From Planococcus shixiaomingii (GTDB lineage: Bacteria > Bacillota > Bacilli > Bacillales_A > Planococcaceae): 64,000 nt of DNA. The first letter of the stretch is position 1; the number at the start of each line of letters is the position of its first letter. The translations under genes were made by a program, and so were the position numbers. The stretch covers positions 232,001-296,000 of the forward strand of contig NZ_CP129236.1 in NCBI RefSeq assembly GCF_030413615.1. Reading direction: 5' to 3'. This document shows positions 31,594 to 40,074 of the stretch, piece after piece. A model generated the notes under the pieces. It searched no databases, was not told the origin of the DNA, and saw only the letters and a program-made list of their open reading frames with translations.

Positions 31594-33231
31594 ATGAAGA
31601 AAAAAACAGCCAGATTAGTTTATCTGATACTAGCGTTGCTATTGCTACTAGCCGCTTGTTCAGGCGGCAACGAATCCACACCTTCTGAAGGCGGCGGTAC
31701 GGCATCGGAAGAAGACAAGCAAGGCGGTACGCTTGTCTACGGACGCGGAGCTGATGCCGTTAGTCTCGATCCCATTAATGTGACCGATGGGGAATCAATA
31801 CGCGTGACGCACAATATTTTTGAAACGCTGCTCGAATACGATGAAAACTTGGAACTGCAGCCCAAACTTGCAACAGAATACAGTTCAAGTGAAGACGGAT
31901 TGACGTGGAATTTTAAGCTGCGTGAAGGAGTTAAGTTCCATGATGGCGCAGACTTTAATGCTGAAGCGGTTGTCTTTAACTTTGAACGCTGGATGGACCC
32001 AGAAAACCCGTATCATAAAGGGGATTTTCCTTATTATCCGTTTTTGTATGGGGGGTTTAAAGGGGACGAAAACCATTTGATCGAACACGTAAAAGCGACT
32101 GGTGAACACGAACTGGAGATAAAGCTGAAACGGAAAACAGCGCCGTTTTTAAGCTATTTGGCTATCTCCATGTTCGGAATAGCGAGCCCGGCAGCAATCG
32201 AGCAGTACGAGGGCGACGTAAATGAGCATCCGGTTGGCACAGGGCCTTTCATGTTTGAAGAATGGAACCGAAACAGTACCATTACACTGGCTAAAAATCC
32301 GGATTATTGGATAGAAGAAAGACCCTATTTGGATAAGGTCATTTTTCAGGTAATACCGGAAAACGCTGCTAGGCTGAATGCTTTACAGACCGGAGAAATT
32401 GACGTTCTGGATGGCATGAATGCGACCGATACGAATGTCGTTGAGGAAACACAAGGGCTCGAGCTGTTGAAGCGCCCGAGTTTCAATATCGGCTACATGG
32501 CATTCAATACGGAGAAAAAGCCGTTTGATGACCCGAAAGTGCGCCAAGCAATCAATATGGCCATCAATAAGGAAGAAATTGTCAACGCTTTTTATAATGG
32601 CCTTGCGGAAACAGCGACAAGCCCGCTGCCTCCGTCGCTATGGGGGTATGACGACACGTTGGACCCATATGAATACAATGTGGAAGAAGCGAAAAAGCTA
32701 CTGGCAGAAGCGGGGTATGAGAATGGCTTTGAAACGGAATTGTATACAATGAGCAATCCGCGCCCGTACATGCCGGAACCGGTGAAAATTGCAGAAGCCA
32801 TCCAGTCAGATTTGGCAGAAGTGGGCATCACAGCAGAAATTATTTCCTCTGAATGGGCGACTTATTTAGACGATACAAAACAAGGAAAGCACAGCATGGC
32901 GATGTATGGCTGGACCGGTGTAATGGCGGATCCTGACAACTTCCTGTATCCAAACCTCAGCAAAACCAATACAGAAAAGCCAGCCCAAAATATCGCTTTC
33001 TACAAGAGCGATGAATTCACTTCGCTGATTACAGAGGCGCGCGAGACAATCGATCAGGACAAACGCATTGAATTGTATAAACAAGCGCAGCAGCTGTTCC
33101 AGAAAGATGCACCTTGGGTAATGCTTGCGTATACGACGCCACCATTAGCGCAGATGGATTACGTCGAAGGCTACGAGCCGCATCCAATGAGCAATGATTT
33201 ACTGACCGATGTTTATTTGACTAACCAATAA
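31594..33231 (+). CDS. Family 5 extracellular solute-binding lipoprotein (oligopeptide/dipeptide type)
   Basis: 545 residues. Lipobox LLAAC (Cys 22) followed by a Gly/Ser/Glu linker. The mature part follows the DppE/OppA pattern: GGTLVYGRGADAVSLDPINVTDGESIRVTHNIFETLLEYDE, WNFKLREGVKFHDGADFNAEAVVFNFERWMDP, GTGPFMFEEWNRNSTITLAKNPDYW, KVRQAINMAINKEEIVNAFYNG. It would deliver peptides, or possibly nickel or glycosides, to an ABC importer. No permease or ATPase gene adjoins, so it is an orphan that must share a transporter. AAGGGGG and a TATAAT (31552-31557) lie upstream. Confidence 0.9.
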   Translation: MKKKTARLVYLILALLLLLAACSGGNESTPSEGGGTASEEDKQGGTLVYGRGADAVSLDPINVTDGESIRVTHNIFETLLEYDENLELQPKLATEYSSSEDGLTWNFKLREGVKFHDGADFNAEAVVFNFERWMDPENPYHKGDFPYYPFLYGGFKGDENHLIEHVKATGEHELEIKLKRKTAPFLSYLAISMFGIASPAAIEQYEGDVNEHPVGTGPFMFEEWNRNSTITLAKNPDYWIEERPYLDKVIFQVIPENAARLNALQTGEIDVLDGMNATDTNVVEETQGLELLKRPSFNIGYMAFNTEKKPFDDPKVRQAINMAINKEEIVNAFYNGLAETATSPLPPSLWGYDDTLDPYEYNVEEAKKLLAEAGYENGFETELYTMSNPRPYMPEPVKIAEAIQSDLAEVGITAEIISSEWATYLDDTKQGKHSMAMYGWTGVMADPDNFLYPNLSKTNTEKPAQNIAFYKSDEFTSLITEARETIDQDKRIELYKQAQQLFQKDAPWVMLAYTTPPLAQMDYVEGYEPHPMSNDLLTDVYLTNQ

Positions 33232-33253
33232 GTTTGGCTATTGATTTCTGTAG

Positions 33254-33297
33254 CAAGCCATCTTCCTTGAGTGATAAAGGAAGATGGCTTGTTTTTC
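33254..33297. terminator. Bidirectional terminator
   Basis: CAAGCCATCTTCCTT/AAGGAAGATGGCTTG stem with T-run; also placed to serve the converging small membrane protein gene. Confidence 0.88.
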
Positions 33298-33318
33298 TAT
33301 GTTTTCACTTTTATATCA

Positions 33319-33552
33319 TTACATGAACGTAAACAACGAAAATACGGAAAATAGTAAAACAAGGTTAGCAACGATGTACTTCCAAAAGTTCAGCTTACGA
33401 TCTTCGTCGAAAATGAATGCTTCAACAATTAACGCTGTCACCATGATATACAAAAATTCATATCTTGCAGATAAAGAAGCGCAGGAAAACCCTAGAACAA
33501 AAGTAATGCACATAATAAGTGGCAATCGTTTGCTATCCATAATCATTTCCAT
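33319..33552 (-). CDS. Small hypothetical membrane protein
   Basis: 77 residues with AAAAGGGGA eight bases before the ATG. Two to three hydrophobic segments (about 11-28, 30-48 and 58-77) and a short polar loop with D-E-D-R-K. I do not recognise the family. An overlapping plus-strand frame exists but lacks a ribosome site, so this strand is preferred. Confidence 0.6.
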   Translation of the reverse strand: MEMIMDSKRLPLIMCITFVLGFSCASLSARYEFLYIMVTALIVEAFIFDEDRKLNFWKYIVANLVLLFSVFSLFTFM

Positions 33553-33574
33553 AAATCAGTCCCCTTTTAGGTAA

Positions 33575-33912
33575 TTTACAGTGCAAGATAAAGCTTATTT
33601 CTTAATTTAATGAATATACTGAATATATTGTAAAATAAAACCTAGGACATTTCTAGTACCTTTTGAAAATAATTGGAACTATAGCGAAAAAAATGCCAAA
33701 GAACAAAGTTGTGTGATAAAATTCCTTTTGTGTGCATAAAGTAAGACTCCACTTATTGGGAGGCTTATCTTCCGCTAAGTGGTAGTTGATTCAATCAAAC
33801 TTTTACGGACAGTCGTTTTCTCACTTGCCAAGTGAGGGAGTTACTGGCCGTTAAAACGAAATAAAACAAGCTGGCGTTTCAAAAGCGAAACGCGAGAAAG
33901 AGCAGGTGCAAA
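33575..33912. other. Intergenic region ahead of coaW with structured element
   Basis: 338 bases. The left half is AT-rich and featureless. The right half (33740-33860) carries two adjoining hairpin systems described separately. No reading frame is supported. Confidence 0.6.
33740..33860 (+). ncRNA. Nested hairpin element (candidate structured RNA or dispersed repeat)
   Basis: Hairpin one pairs CCACTTA (33749-33755) with TAAGTGG (33776-33782). Hairpin two has outer arms CGGACAGT (33806-33813) and ACTGGCCG (33843-33850), one mismatch, extended by TTTTA/TAAAA. It contains the inner palindrome CTCACTTG-C-CAAGTGAG (33820-33836). Between them is GGTAGTTGATTCAATCAAAC. It lies about 55 bases before coaW. 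I recognise the general look from other Planococcaceae intergenic DNA, but cannot name the family. Confidence 0.45.
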
Positions 33913-34719
33913 ATGATTGTCGGAATAGATGCGGGCGGTACGCTGATTAAAGTGGCTTACACTGAAAATGAGTCGCTTCAATTCATAAAATTCCCGATTG
34001 CCGAAATGGATCGGGTGGCTTCCTGGGTGAACGAGCAGAGCGACAGCAAAGTCTGCGTAACCGGCGGAAAAGCAGGGGTGCTTCTTTCGTTGTTAAACCA
34101 AGAAGCTAGAGAAATTGTGGAATTTGAAGCAACCCATCTTGGCGTAAAGTTTCTTTTGGCTCGTATGGAGCTTCAAGAAGAGTCCTATTTAGTCACGAAT
34201 GTCGGGACCGGAACGTCCATTCATTGCATCGAGAACGACCGCCAAGAACGTATTGGCGGAACTGGTGTTGGAGGCGGAACTTTACTCGGATTGTCGCATT
34301 TGCTGACTGGTGTAACCGATTACGAGGAAATCGTGAGAATGGCCAGTGCAGGATCTAGAGACCGAATTGATTTAAAGGTAAAACATATATATGAAGGAAA
34401 AGAACCGCCGATTTCAGGAGAACTGACAGCAAGCAATTTTGGCAATAATCTTTTTGCGGTTGCTGGAGAACTATCCAAAGAAGAACTATTGGCAACCGTC
34501 ATCGGATTGGTGGGGGAAACGGTCAGTACAGTTAGCGTCCATGCGGCTAAACAATGTGGCTGTTCGACCATTATCTACATAGGATCGTCATTTTTCCACA
34601 ATCCATTATTAAAAGAAGTAGTAACCAGCTATACGCTGTTGCGCGGCGCTACTCCGTTATTCCTTGAGAATGGAGAATTTTCAGGAGCGGTCGGAGCTAT
34701 GTCGTTGTTACAAGAATAA
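33913..34719 (+). CDS. coaW: Type II pantothenate kinase
   Basis: 268 residues. The start MIVGIDAGGTLIKVAY is the phosphate-binding ASKHA loop; VTNVGTGTSIHCIE and RIGGTGVGGGTLLGLSHLLTG are the staphylococcal-type CoaW signature, and IYIGSSFFHNPLLKEVV ends the nucleotide pocket. It phosphorylates pantothenate, the first step of coenzyme A synthesis; this type is not feedback-inhibited by CoA in S. aureus. The ribosome site is weak (AGCAGG). A single gene preceded by a hairpin-rich region. Confidence 0.9.
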   Translation: MIVGIDAGGTLIKVAYTENESLQFIKFPIAEMDRVASWVNEQSDSKVCVTGGKAGVLLSLLNQEAREIVEFEATHLGVKFLLARMELQEESYLVTNVGTGTSIHCIENDRQERIGGTGVGGGTLLGLSHLLTGVTDYEEIVRMASAGSRDRIDLKVKHIYEGKEPPISGELTASNFGNNLFAVAGELSKEELLATVIGLVGETVSTVSVHAAKQCGCSTIIYIGSSFFHNPLLKEVVTSYTLLRGATPLFLENGEFSGAVGAMSLLQE

Positions 34720-34746
34720 AAAAGACACCGCTTATTAAAACTTTAA

Positions 34747-34787
34747 ATGCCCAACAAATTGGATATCCATTTGTTGGGCATTTTTAC
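34747..34787 (+). terminator. Terminator of coaW
   Basis: ATGCCCAACAAA/TTTGTTGGGCAT stem with a T-run. Confidence 0.85.
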
Positions 34788-34897
34788 TTTATTGAAAACT
34801 TAACAACAATAATGTAACTATAAACGTTAATTTTTTATTGTTTATCAATAAACAACATGCTAAAATCAAATAAAAAAGCTAAGAGGGGTGTTTTTTG

Positions 34898-35383
34898 GTG
34901 AAACATAAACAAAGTTTAACCCTTTTCCTGAAAGCGGTTCTTTTTCTTATTGGAATAGCTGCCCTTGTTTTTTGTTTAGTTGCACTGCCAGGAATGGCCA
35001 GCAGAGATGCAGCAGCGCATCCAGAAACGGCCTACTTGCAATATCCCTTTTTAATATGCGCTTATATATTATTTACTCCCTTTTTTATGGCGCTTTATCA
35101 AACCTTCAAGCTATTAAGTTATATAGATAAAAATCAGGTTTTCTCGGAAGTATCGGTTAGAGCCTTAAAACATATAAAATACTGTGCTCTCGTAATCGGT
35201 TTGTTCTTTGCAGTGGGATTATTCTCCTTAGCTCTTTTTATAGGAGAAGATATAGCGGGCATGATTACGCTATGTTTAATCTGTATTTTTTCTTCTAGCA
35301 TAATTGCAACTTTTACAGCTGTTCTTCAAAAATTGTTAAAAGAAGCATTTGAGATTAAATCTGAAAATGATTTGACGGTCTGA
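34898..35383 (+). CDS. DUF2975 membrane protein
   Basis: 161 residues from GTG 34898 (AGAGGGG nine bases upstream); a TTG three bases earlier is possible. Four membrane helices (about 8-30, 47-68, 90-113, 117-142) with the conserved loop YIDKNQVFSEVSVRALKHIKYCA. DUF2975 genes usually sit with a small Xre-type regulator (YozG-like). None follows here; only a 15-codon frame lies downstream, next to a repeat-rich region. Confidence 0.85.
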   Translation: MKHKQSLTLFLKAVLFLIGIAALVFCLVALPGMASRDAAAHPETAYLQYPFLICAYILFTPFFMALYQTFKLLSYIDKNQVFSEVSVRALKHIKYCALVIGLFFAVGLFSLALFIGEDIAGMITLCLICIFSSSIIATFTAVLQKLLKEAFEIKSENDLTV

Positions 35384-36045
35384 GGTAAAAAAATGATAGG
35401 GGTTCATGAGATGCCAGCCAATATGAGAAAAATGCTTTAGAGCAAAATGCAGGCATAAGATAAAAGAAAACGATCAAAAAGGCTCGGTCAATTTGACCGA
35501 GCCTTGAGCTTGTGGACAAAAGAATAGTTAACTTTCTAACGGAATAAATATACACATTCTACTGGAACGATACCGGCACCTCCGCTCCAGCCGGGCGCTT
35601 TCCGCGGGCTCGCGCCGAACTAACTTGGTCCTGGCGTCCCGATTGGATTTCGCCACTTCGTCGCTACGCTGCTCCGCTGGAAAGACATTGGCCGATGGCA
35701 GTAAGGCCAAGTCTTTGCGACGAAGCAGCGCAGCGATGCAGGAGCAGGGGATTTCCGCCGGCTTGCGCTCCAGTCCCTGAAGCAGGAAAGGTAAACTTGT
35801 TTCTTGAACTAGCTTCTACTGAATTCTGATACTTGAATGGAAGCAATTGCCTTGATTCGAGAAAGACGTCCAACCGGGCCGAGCCCACGGAAAGCGAAGT
35901 GGCCGGCCCGGTTGGGTTTATGCATCCTTATTCAACTACCCTGCACTTTGTCTACAGTCTGAAGGCTCGGACAATTTGACCGAGCCTTCCATGTTTTTTA
36001 CTGAAACACTCTCGAAAATTGAAAAACATGCTATCGTTTAATAAA
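35384..36045. repeat. 662-base repeat-rich intergenic region bounded by near-duplicate hairpins
   Basis: The hairpin at 35479-35505 (AAGGCTCGGTCAA, loop T, TTGACCGAGCCTT) recurs nearly unchanged at 35962-35988, where T follows. Between them GCGCTTTCCGCGGGCTCGCG begins a 31-base block (35595-35625) repeated inverted at 5785-5815. After it come TGGATTTCGCCACTTCG, shared in kind with the 5.7-kb element, and a CCAACCGGGCC/GGCCCGGTTGG inverted repeat (about 35870-35915) around another GAGCCC-CGGAAAGCG copy. No reading frame with a ribosome site was found. Confidence 0.7.
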
Positions 36046-36606
36046 TTACTCATTAATGATAATCAGTTTTTCACGGATATCTGTCCGAGGTTTTTTCTCA
36101 GGAACGTGTTTTGGATAACCGATCATGAGTGTCGCCACAATTTTTTCGCCAGGCATAACGCCGATGGCTTCCCGAAACTTCGGATCGTAAATCCAATCAT
36201 TCGAACGCCAGATCATGCCGATTCCGCGTGCCCAGGCAGCCAGCTGGAAGTTCTGAATCATAGAAGAAATAGCGCCGTAATCTTCATCCCATCTTCTTTG
36301 GCGGGGATCTTCAGGCATAATGACCACCAAATGCAAAGGAATATCCCGGAAATACTGCGCTTTGTTCTTCACTTTCTGTGACACTTCACCCTCGACTGTC
36401 GGCATCGCGTCTACAAAAGCTTGGACAAACTTGTCTTTTCCTGCCCCTGCATACAATTGAAAGCGCCACGGTTCGTTGACCTTATGGTTTGGAGCCCATT
36501 TTGCGATATTCAACAGCTCGATAATTTCTTCAATATCAACAGGATCTTGTTTAAAAGCCTTGATGGTCCGTCTGTTGACGATGTTTTGGTCTATTGCATT
36601 TAACAT
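36046..36606 (-). CDS. Nitroreductase-family FMN oxidoreductase
   Basis: 186 residues. The FMN-phosphate motif VNRRTIKAFKQDPVDIEEIIELLNIAKWAPNHKVNEPWRFQ and the C-terminal QLAAWARGIGMIWRSND ... IGVMPGEKIVATLMIGYPK are those of the nitroreductase (YdjA/YdfN) family. Such dimers reduce nitro compounds, quinones or enones with NAD(P)H. The ribosome site on the minus strand is AAAGGAGAGAC. A single gene, divergent from cgoX. Confidence 0.9.
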   Translation of the reverse strand: MLNAIDQNIVNRRTIKAFKQDPVDIEEIIELLNIAKWAPNHKVNEPWRFQLYAGAGKDKFVQAFVDAMPTVEGEVSQKVKNKAQYFRDIPLHLVVIMPEDPRQRRWDEDYGAISSMIQNFQLAAWARGIGMIWRSNDWIYDPKFREAIGVMPGEKIVATLMIGYPKHVPEKKPRTDIREKLIIINE

Positions 36607-36758
36607 TTTCGTCTCTCCTTTAGGTATAGTCCGTTTCTTTAATCAAACCAGTCTTATTAGGGAATAGCAATAAAAGCGTGTCCAAACTGACAAAATATCT
36701 TCTCTCTTTGCCTTTGAATTGTTGGTAAAATAGAGTCAACAATAAGGAGTGAATGCGG

Positions 36759-38156
36759 ATGAAAACAGCGGTTGTTATCGGCGGGGGCATTACAGGTCTA
36801 TCCGCTATGCATTATTTGCAGAAAATCAAAATAGAACAGCACCTTGAGTTGGAATTGGTGCTTATCGAACAACAAGCGGAACTGGGCGGTAAAATCCGGA
36901 CCGTAAAAGATGCGGAATTTATTATGGAAACCGGTGCTGATTCCATTGTAGCTCGGCACGAAAGCGTGATGCCGCTCATTCAAGATTTAGGGCTGGAAGA
37001 CCGGATTGTCTATAACGGAACCGGCATTTCATATTTATACGCCAACAACGAACTTCACGCCATTCCGGCTGATACGGTATTCGGAATTCCGATGAACGAA
37101 GAAGCGCTTTTTAGTTCGACACTCGTTTCCGAGGAAGGCAAAAAAGCGGCGCTGCGGGATTTAAAAACGACTAACGAAACTTTCACGCACAATAGTTCGA
37201 TTGGAGAGTTTCTTGAAGAGTTTCTTGGGGAAGAGCTGGTCACTAATCAGATTGCTCCGGTGTTATCCGGGGTTTATTCCGGCAATCTGCATGAGCTTAC
37301 GCTTGCGTCCACATTGCCATACCTCGTTGATTATAAAAACAAGTACGGCAGCATCATCAAAGGCTTGGGGGAAAACAAACAGCGTTTCCAAGGTGCGGCC
37401 AATAAAAAATTCATTTCATTTGATAATGGCATGGATGTCCTGATTGACCGGCTGGAAGAAACTTTGGATAGTGCAGTTATAAAGAAAGGCATCGGCACAA
37501 AGCGGATTTCTAACAGAGACGGCCGCTATAACGTAGAACTGGAAACTGGAGAAACCGTTGCGGCTGATTACGTCATTTTGACTACGCCGCATAATGTGGC
37601 ACAAAAGTTGCTTGGGCTAGAAGAGCTGAATGCAGAATTCGATCAGTTGATGAATTCAACGCTAATCAGCGTCTATCTCGGGTTTGAAATTCCGGATGCT
37701 GAACTTCCCGCAGATGGCACCGGCTTTATCGTCTCGCAACAAAGCGACCTGCATTGCAACGCATGCACGTGGACGAGCCGGAAATGGGCGCATACGTCAA
37801 AAAAACGTAATTTATTAGTCCGATTGTTTTATAAGAGTTCCCATCCGTCATATGAAAAACTGAAAGATTTGTCAGAAGCAGAATTGGTTGAAGTTGCGTT
37901 AATCGATGTTGAAAAAAGCTTGAAAATCAAAGCGAAACCTTCAGTGGTAGAAGTGACGGCCTGGAAAAACCTGATGCCGAACTACAATATGCATCATAAA
38001 TCTGCCATCAACGCATTAGAAGGAAAAATGGCGGAATTGGTGCCGAATATCAAACTGGCGGGAGCTTCTTATTATGGAGTAGGCATTGGCGCTTGCATCC
38101 AAAATGGCAAGAACCTCGCAGAAGCCATAGGTAAAGAATTGCAGGAGCAAAAATAA
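36759..38156 (+). CDS. hemY: Coproporphyrinogen III oxidase (HemY/CgoX type)
   Basis: 465 residues from ATG 36759 (AAGGAG nine bases upstream; the ATG at 36753 is too close). FAD motif AVVIGGGITGLSAMHYLQ, then LELVLIEQQAELGGKIRTV, ETGADSIVARHESVMPLIQDLGL, TTPHNVAQKLL, and the closing FAD contact LAGASYYGVGIGACIQNGKNLAEAI. In Firmicutes this enzyme oxidises coproporphyrinogen to coproporphyrin in the coproporphyrin-dependent heme route. It stands apart from hemE/hemH and converges with katA, whose product needs heme. Confidence 0.92.
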   Translation: MKTAVVIGGGITGLSAMHYLQKIKIEQHLELELVLIEQQAELGGKIRTVKDAEFIMETGADSIVARHESVMPLIQDLGLEDRIVYNGTGISYLYANNELHAIPADTVFGIPMNEEALFSSTLVSEEGKKAALRDLKTTNETFTHNSSIGEFLEEFLGEELVTNQIAPVLSGVYSGNLHELTLASTLPYLVDYKNKYGSIIKGLGENKQRFQGAANKKFISFDNGMDVLIDRLEETLDSAVIKKGIGTKRISNRDGRYNVELETGETVAADYVILTTPHNVAQKLLGLEELNAEFDQLMNSTLISVYLGFEIPDAELPADGTGFIVSQQSDLHCNACTWTSRKWAHTSKKRNLLVRLFYKSSHPSYEKLKDLSEAELVEVALIDVEKSLKIKAKPSVVEVTAWKNLMPNYNMHHKSAINALEGKMAELVPNIKLAGASYYGVGIGACIQNGKNLAEAIGKELQEQK

Positions 38157-38160
38157 AGGG

Positions 38161-38191
38161 GAGAGGATGCCGAAACAGGGCATCCTCTTTT
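38161..38191 (+). terminator. Terminator of hemY
   Basis: GAGGATGCC/GGCATCCTC stem followed by TTTT. Confidence 0.78.
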
Positions 38192-38200
38192 GGTACGTAA

Positions 38201-38232
38201 AAGCAGCTTATCCTTTAATGGATAAGCTGCTT
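38201..38232 (-). terminator. Terminator of katA
   Basis: AAGCAGCTTATCC/GGATAAGCTGCTT stem with a six-base loop; TTTTA follows on the minus strand. Confidence 0.78.
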
Positions 38233-38260
38233 ATTAAGAATGTTGCTATGGAACTAAGAA

Positions 38261-39727
38261 TTAAATTGTTTCGGCTAAACCTGGAACTGTAAGACCGAGG
38301 CCTTCTGCCACGCGAGTTCCGAATTCCGGATCTGCTTTGTACAAATGGCTGATCTGTCGAAGTTTGATGTCTTCTTTTGTAACTGAGCTCAAACCGCCAA
38401 CGAAAGTTGCAACAAGGCGTTCTTGTTCTTCCGCAGATTGCAGGCGGTAAAGGTCCCCAGGTTGTGTGTAGAAGTCTTCTTCGCGATAAGGTACAGCATC
38501 CGTGAAGCCTTCAACTGCAAGTGGAGCTGGTTTCGCAGCAGGAGTTTCAACCGGACCGCCGTAGCTGTTCGGTTCGTAATAAACAGAACCGCCACCGTTA
38601 GTTCCAAAGTTCATTTGGCCATCGCGCTGGTAGTTGTTGACTTGGTTTTTCGCAGCGTTGATCGGCAGCATTTGGTGGTTTGCTCCTACGCGGTAACGGT
38701 GTGCATCGTGGTATGCGAACAAACGGCCTTGAAGCATCTTGTCCGGAGATACGTCGATGCCAGGAACCAACGTGCCAGGTGAGAAGGTAGCTTGCTCAAC
38801 TTCTGCAAAATAGTTTTCGGGATTGCGGTTAAGCACCATGCGTCCAACTTCGATCAATGGATAATCTTTATGAGACCATGTTTTCGTAACATCGAACGGG
38901 TCAAAGCGGTATGTGTTCGCATCTTCCAATGGCATGATTTGAACAAACATTTTCCAAGCTGGGAAGTCGCCTTCTTCAATAGCATTGAACAAGTCTTCTG
39001 TATGGAAATCAGCATTTTCACCGGCAATTTTATCAGCAACATCTTGAGTGATGTTTTTAATGCCTTGTTCAGTCAACATATGGTATTTCACCCAAACAGA
39101 TTCACCGAAAGCGTTAGTCCATTTGAATGTATGGCTTCCGAAACCATGCATATGGCGGAGTGTAGCAGGGATACCGCGGTCGCCCATTAAGTATGTAACT
39201 TGGTGCAATGATTCTGGTGATAATGACCAGAAGTCCCAGACGGCGTTAGGGTTTTTCAAGTGAGTTCTTGGATCTCGTTTTTGTGTATGGATGAAATCAG
39301 GAAACTTAATCGCGTCGCGAATAAAGAAAATCGGTGTGTTATTTCCAACTAAATCGTAGTTTCCTTCTTCTGTATAAAATTTCAAAGAAAAGCCGCGCGG
39401 GTCGCGTACCGTATCAGCAGATCCGAGTTCACCAGCCACTGTAGAGAAACGGGCGAACATATCTGTCTTTTTGCCTACCTCTGATAAGAAAGCAGCTTTT
39501 GTATATTTCGTTACATCATTCGTTACTTCAAAATAACCGTGGGCGCCAGCGCCTTTTGCGTGTACAACGCGCTCAGGAATACGCTCTCTGTTAAAGTGAG
39601 CTAATTTTTCAAGAAGGTGGACATCTTGCAATAGTACGGGGCCGCGTAGTCCGGCTGTCTGCGAGTTTTGGTTGTCACTTACTGGGGCACCCCAGCTTGT
39701 AGTTAGAGCTCTTTTGTCTGTACTCAT
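38261..39727 (-). CDS. katA: Catalase, clade 3 small-subunit type
   Basis: 488 residues with GAGGTG eight bases before the ATG. The distal active-site signature is [24 protein letters not shown] (catalytic His). The proximal heme Tyr is in [15 protein letters not shown], and the NADPH-binding small-subunit pattern [22 protein letters not shown] is present. It breaks hydrogen peroxide into water and oxygen in the cytosol. A PerR-like box overlaps the -10 region. Confidence 0.95.
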   Translation of the reverse strand: MSTDKRALTTSWGAPVSDNQNSQTAGLRGPVLLQDVHLLEKLAHFNRERIPERVVHAKGAGAHGYFEVTNDVTKYTKAAFLSEVGKKTDMFARFSTVAGELGSADTVRDPRGFSLKFYTEEGNYDLVGNNTPIFFIRDAIKFPDFIHTQKRDPRTHLKNPNAVWDFWSLSPESLHQVTYLMGDRGIPATLRHMHGFGSHTFKWTNAFGESVWVKYHMLTEQGIKNITQDVADKIAGENADFHTEDLFNAIEEGDFPAWKMFVQIMPLEDANTYRFDPFDVTKTWSHKDYPLIEVGRMVLNRNPENYFAEVEQATFSPGTLVPGIDVSPDKMLQGRLFAYHDAHRYRVGANHQMLPINAAKNQVNNYQRDGQMNFGTNGGGSVYYEPNSYGGPVETPAAKPAPLAVEGFTDAVPYREEDFYTQPGDLYRLQSAEEQERLVATFVGGLSSVTKEDIKLRQISHLYKADPEFGTRVAEGLGLTVPGLAETI

Positions 39728-39809
39728 TAATCGAACACCTCATTCTCATTTTTTTACAAAACACTACAGTAACAATGATAACAGTTTTCACTTGAAAATC
39801 AATACCAAT

Positions 39810-39824
39810 TAATAATCATTCTAA
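39810..39824 (-). promoter_or_regulatory. PerR box of katA
   Basis: Read on the minus strand, TTAGAATGATTATTA matches the PerR consensus TTAnAATnATTnTAA with one mismatch in the last arm, and it covers the -10 hexamer. Confidence 0.78.
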
Positions 39825-39846
39825 ATAACGAAATTTATCAATGCAA
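39818..39846 (-). promoter_or_regulatory. SigA promoter of katA
   Basis: TTGCAT (39846-39841) and TAGAAT (39823-39818) with a 17-base spacer on the minus strand. Confidence 0.75.
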
Positions 39847-40027
39847 AGTGGTTAATATTCTGCTTAAGCAGACCTTTCATTCTCAGCTTTAAAGTAAGTA
39901 CGAAAATTCAGAAGCAATACATGTAATAAAGGAAAGTCGATATTTAAAATTTTATGTTATTTTTTCCATATAAGGTTTACCGATGGATATAACTGGTTAT
40001 ATTAATAATGAAATATACAAAGAAACC

Positions 40028-40051
40028 CGCTGCATTTTGCCGAATGCAGCG
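40028..40051 (-). terminator. Terminator of the LysM-NlpC/P60 gene
   Basis: CGCTGCATT/AATGCAGCG stem; GGTTTCTTT follows on the minus strand. Confidence 0.65.
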
Positions 40052-40074
40052 AGCGAAACTTTTGTGTATGTGGT

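Larger units (their letters stand above)
39728..40074. other. katA promoter region and tail of the endopeptidase gene
   Basis: 347 AT-rich bases. It holds the katA promoter and PerR box (39810-39846) and, at the right end, the endopeptidase terminator. The stretch 39850-40020 shows nothing recognisable. Confidence 0.55.

Noticed and set aside
33284..33574. 96-codon plus-strand frame
   Set aside because: Lies in the antisense of the small membrane protein gene, overlaps the terminator and lacks a ribosome site.
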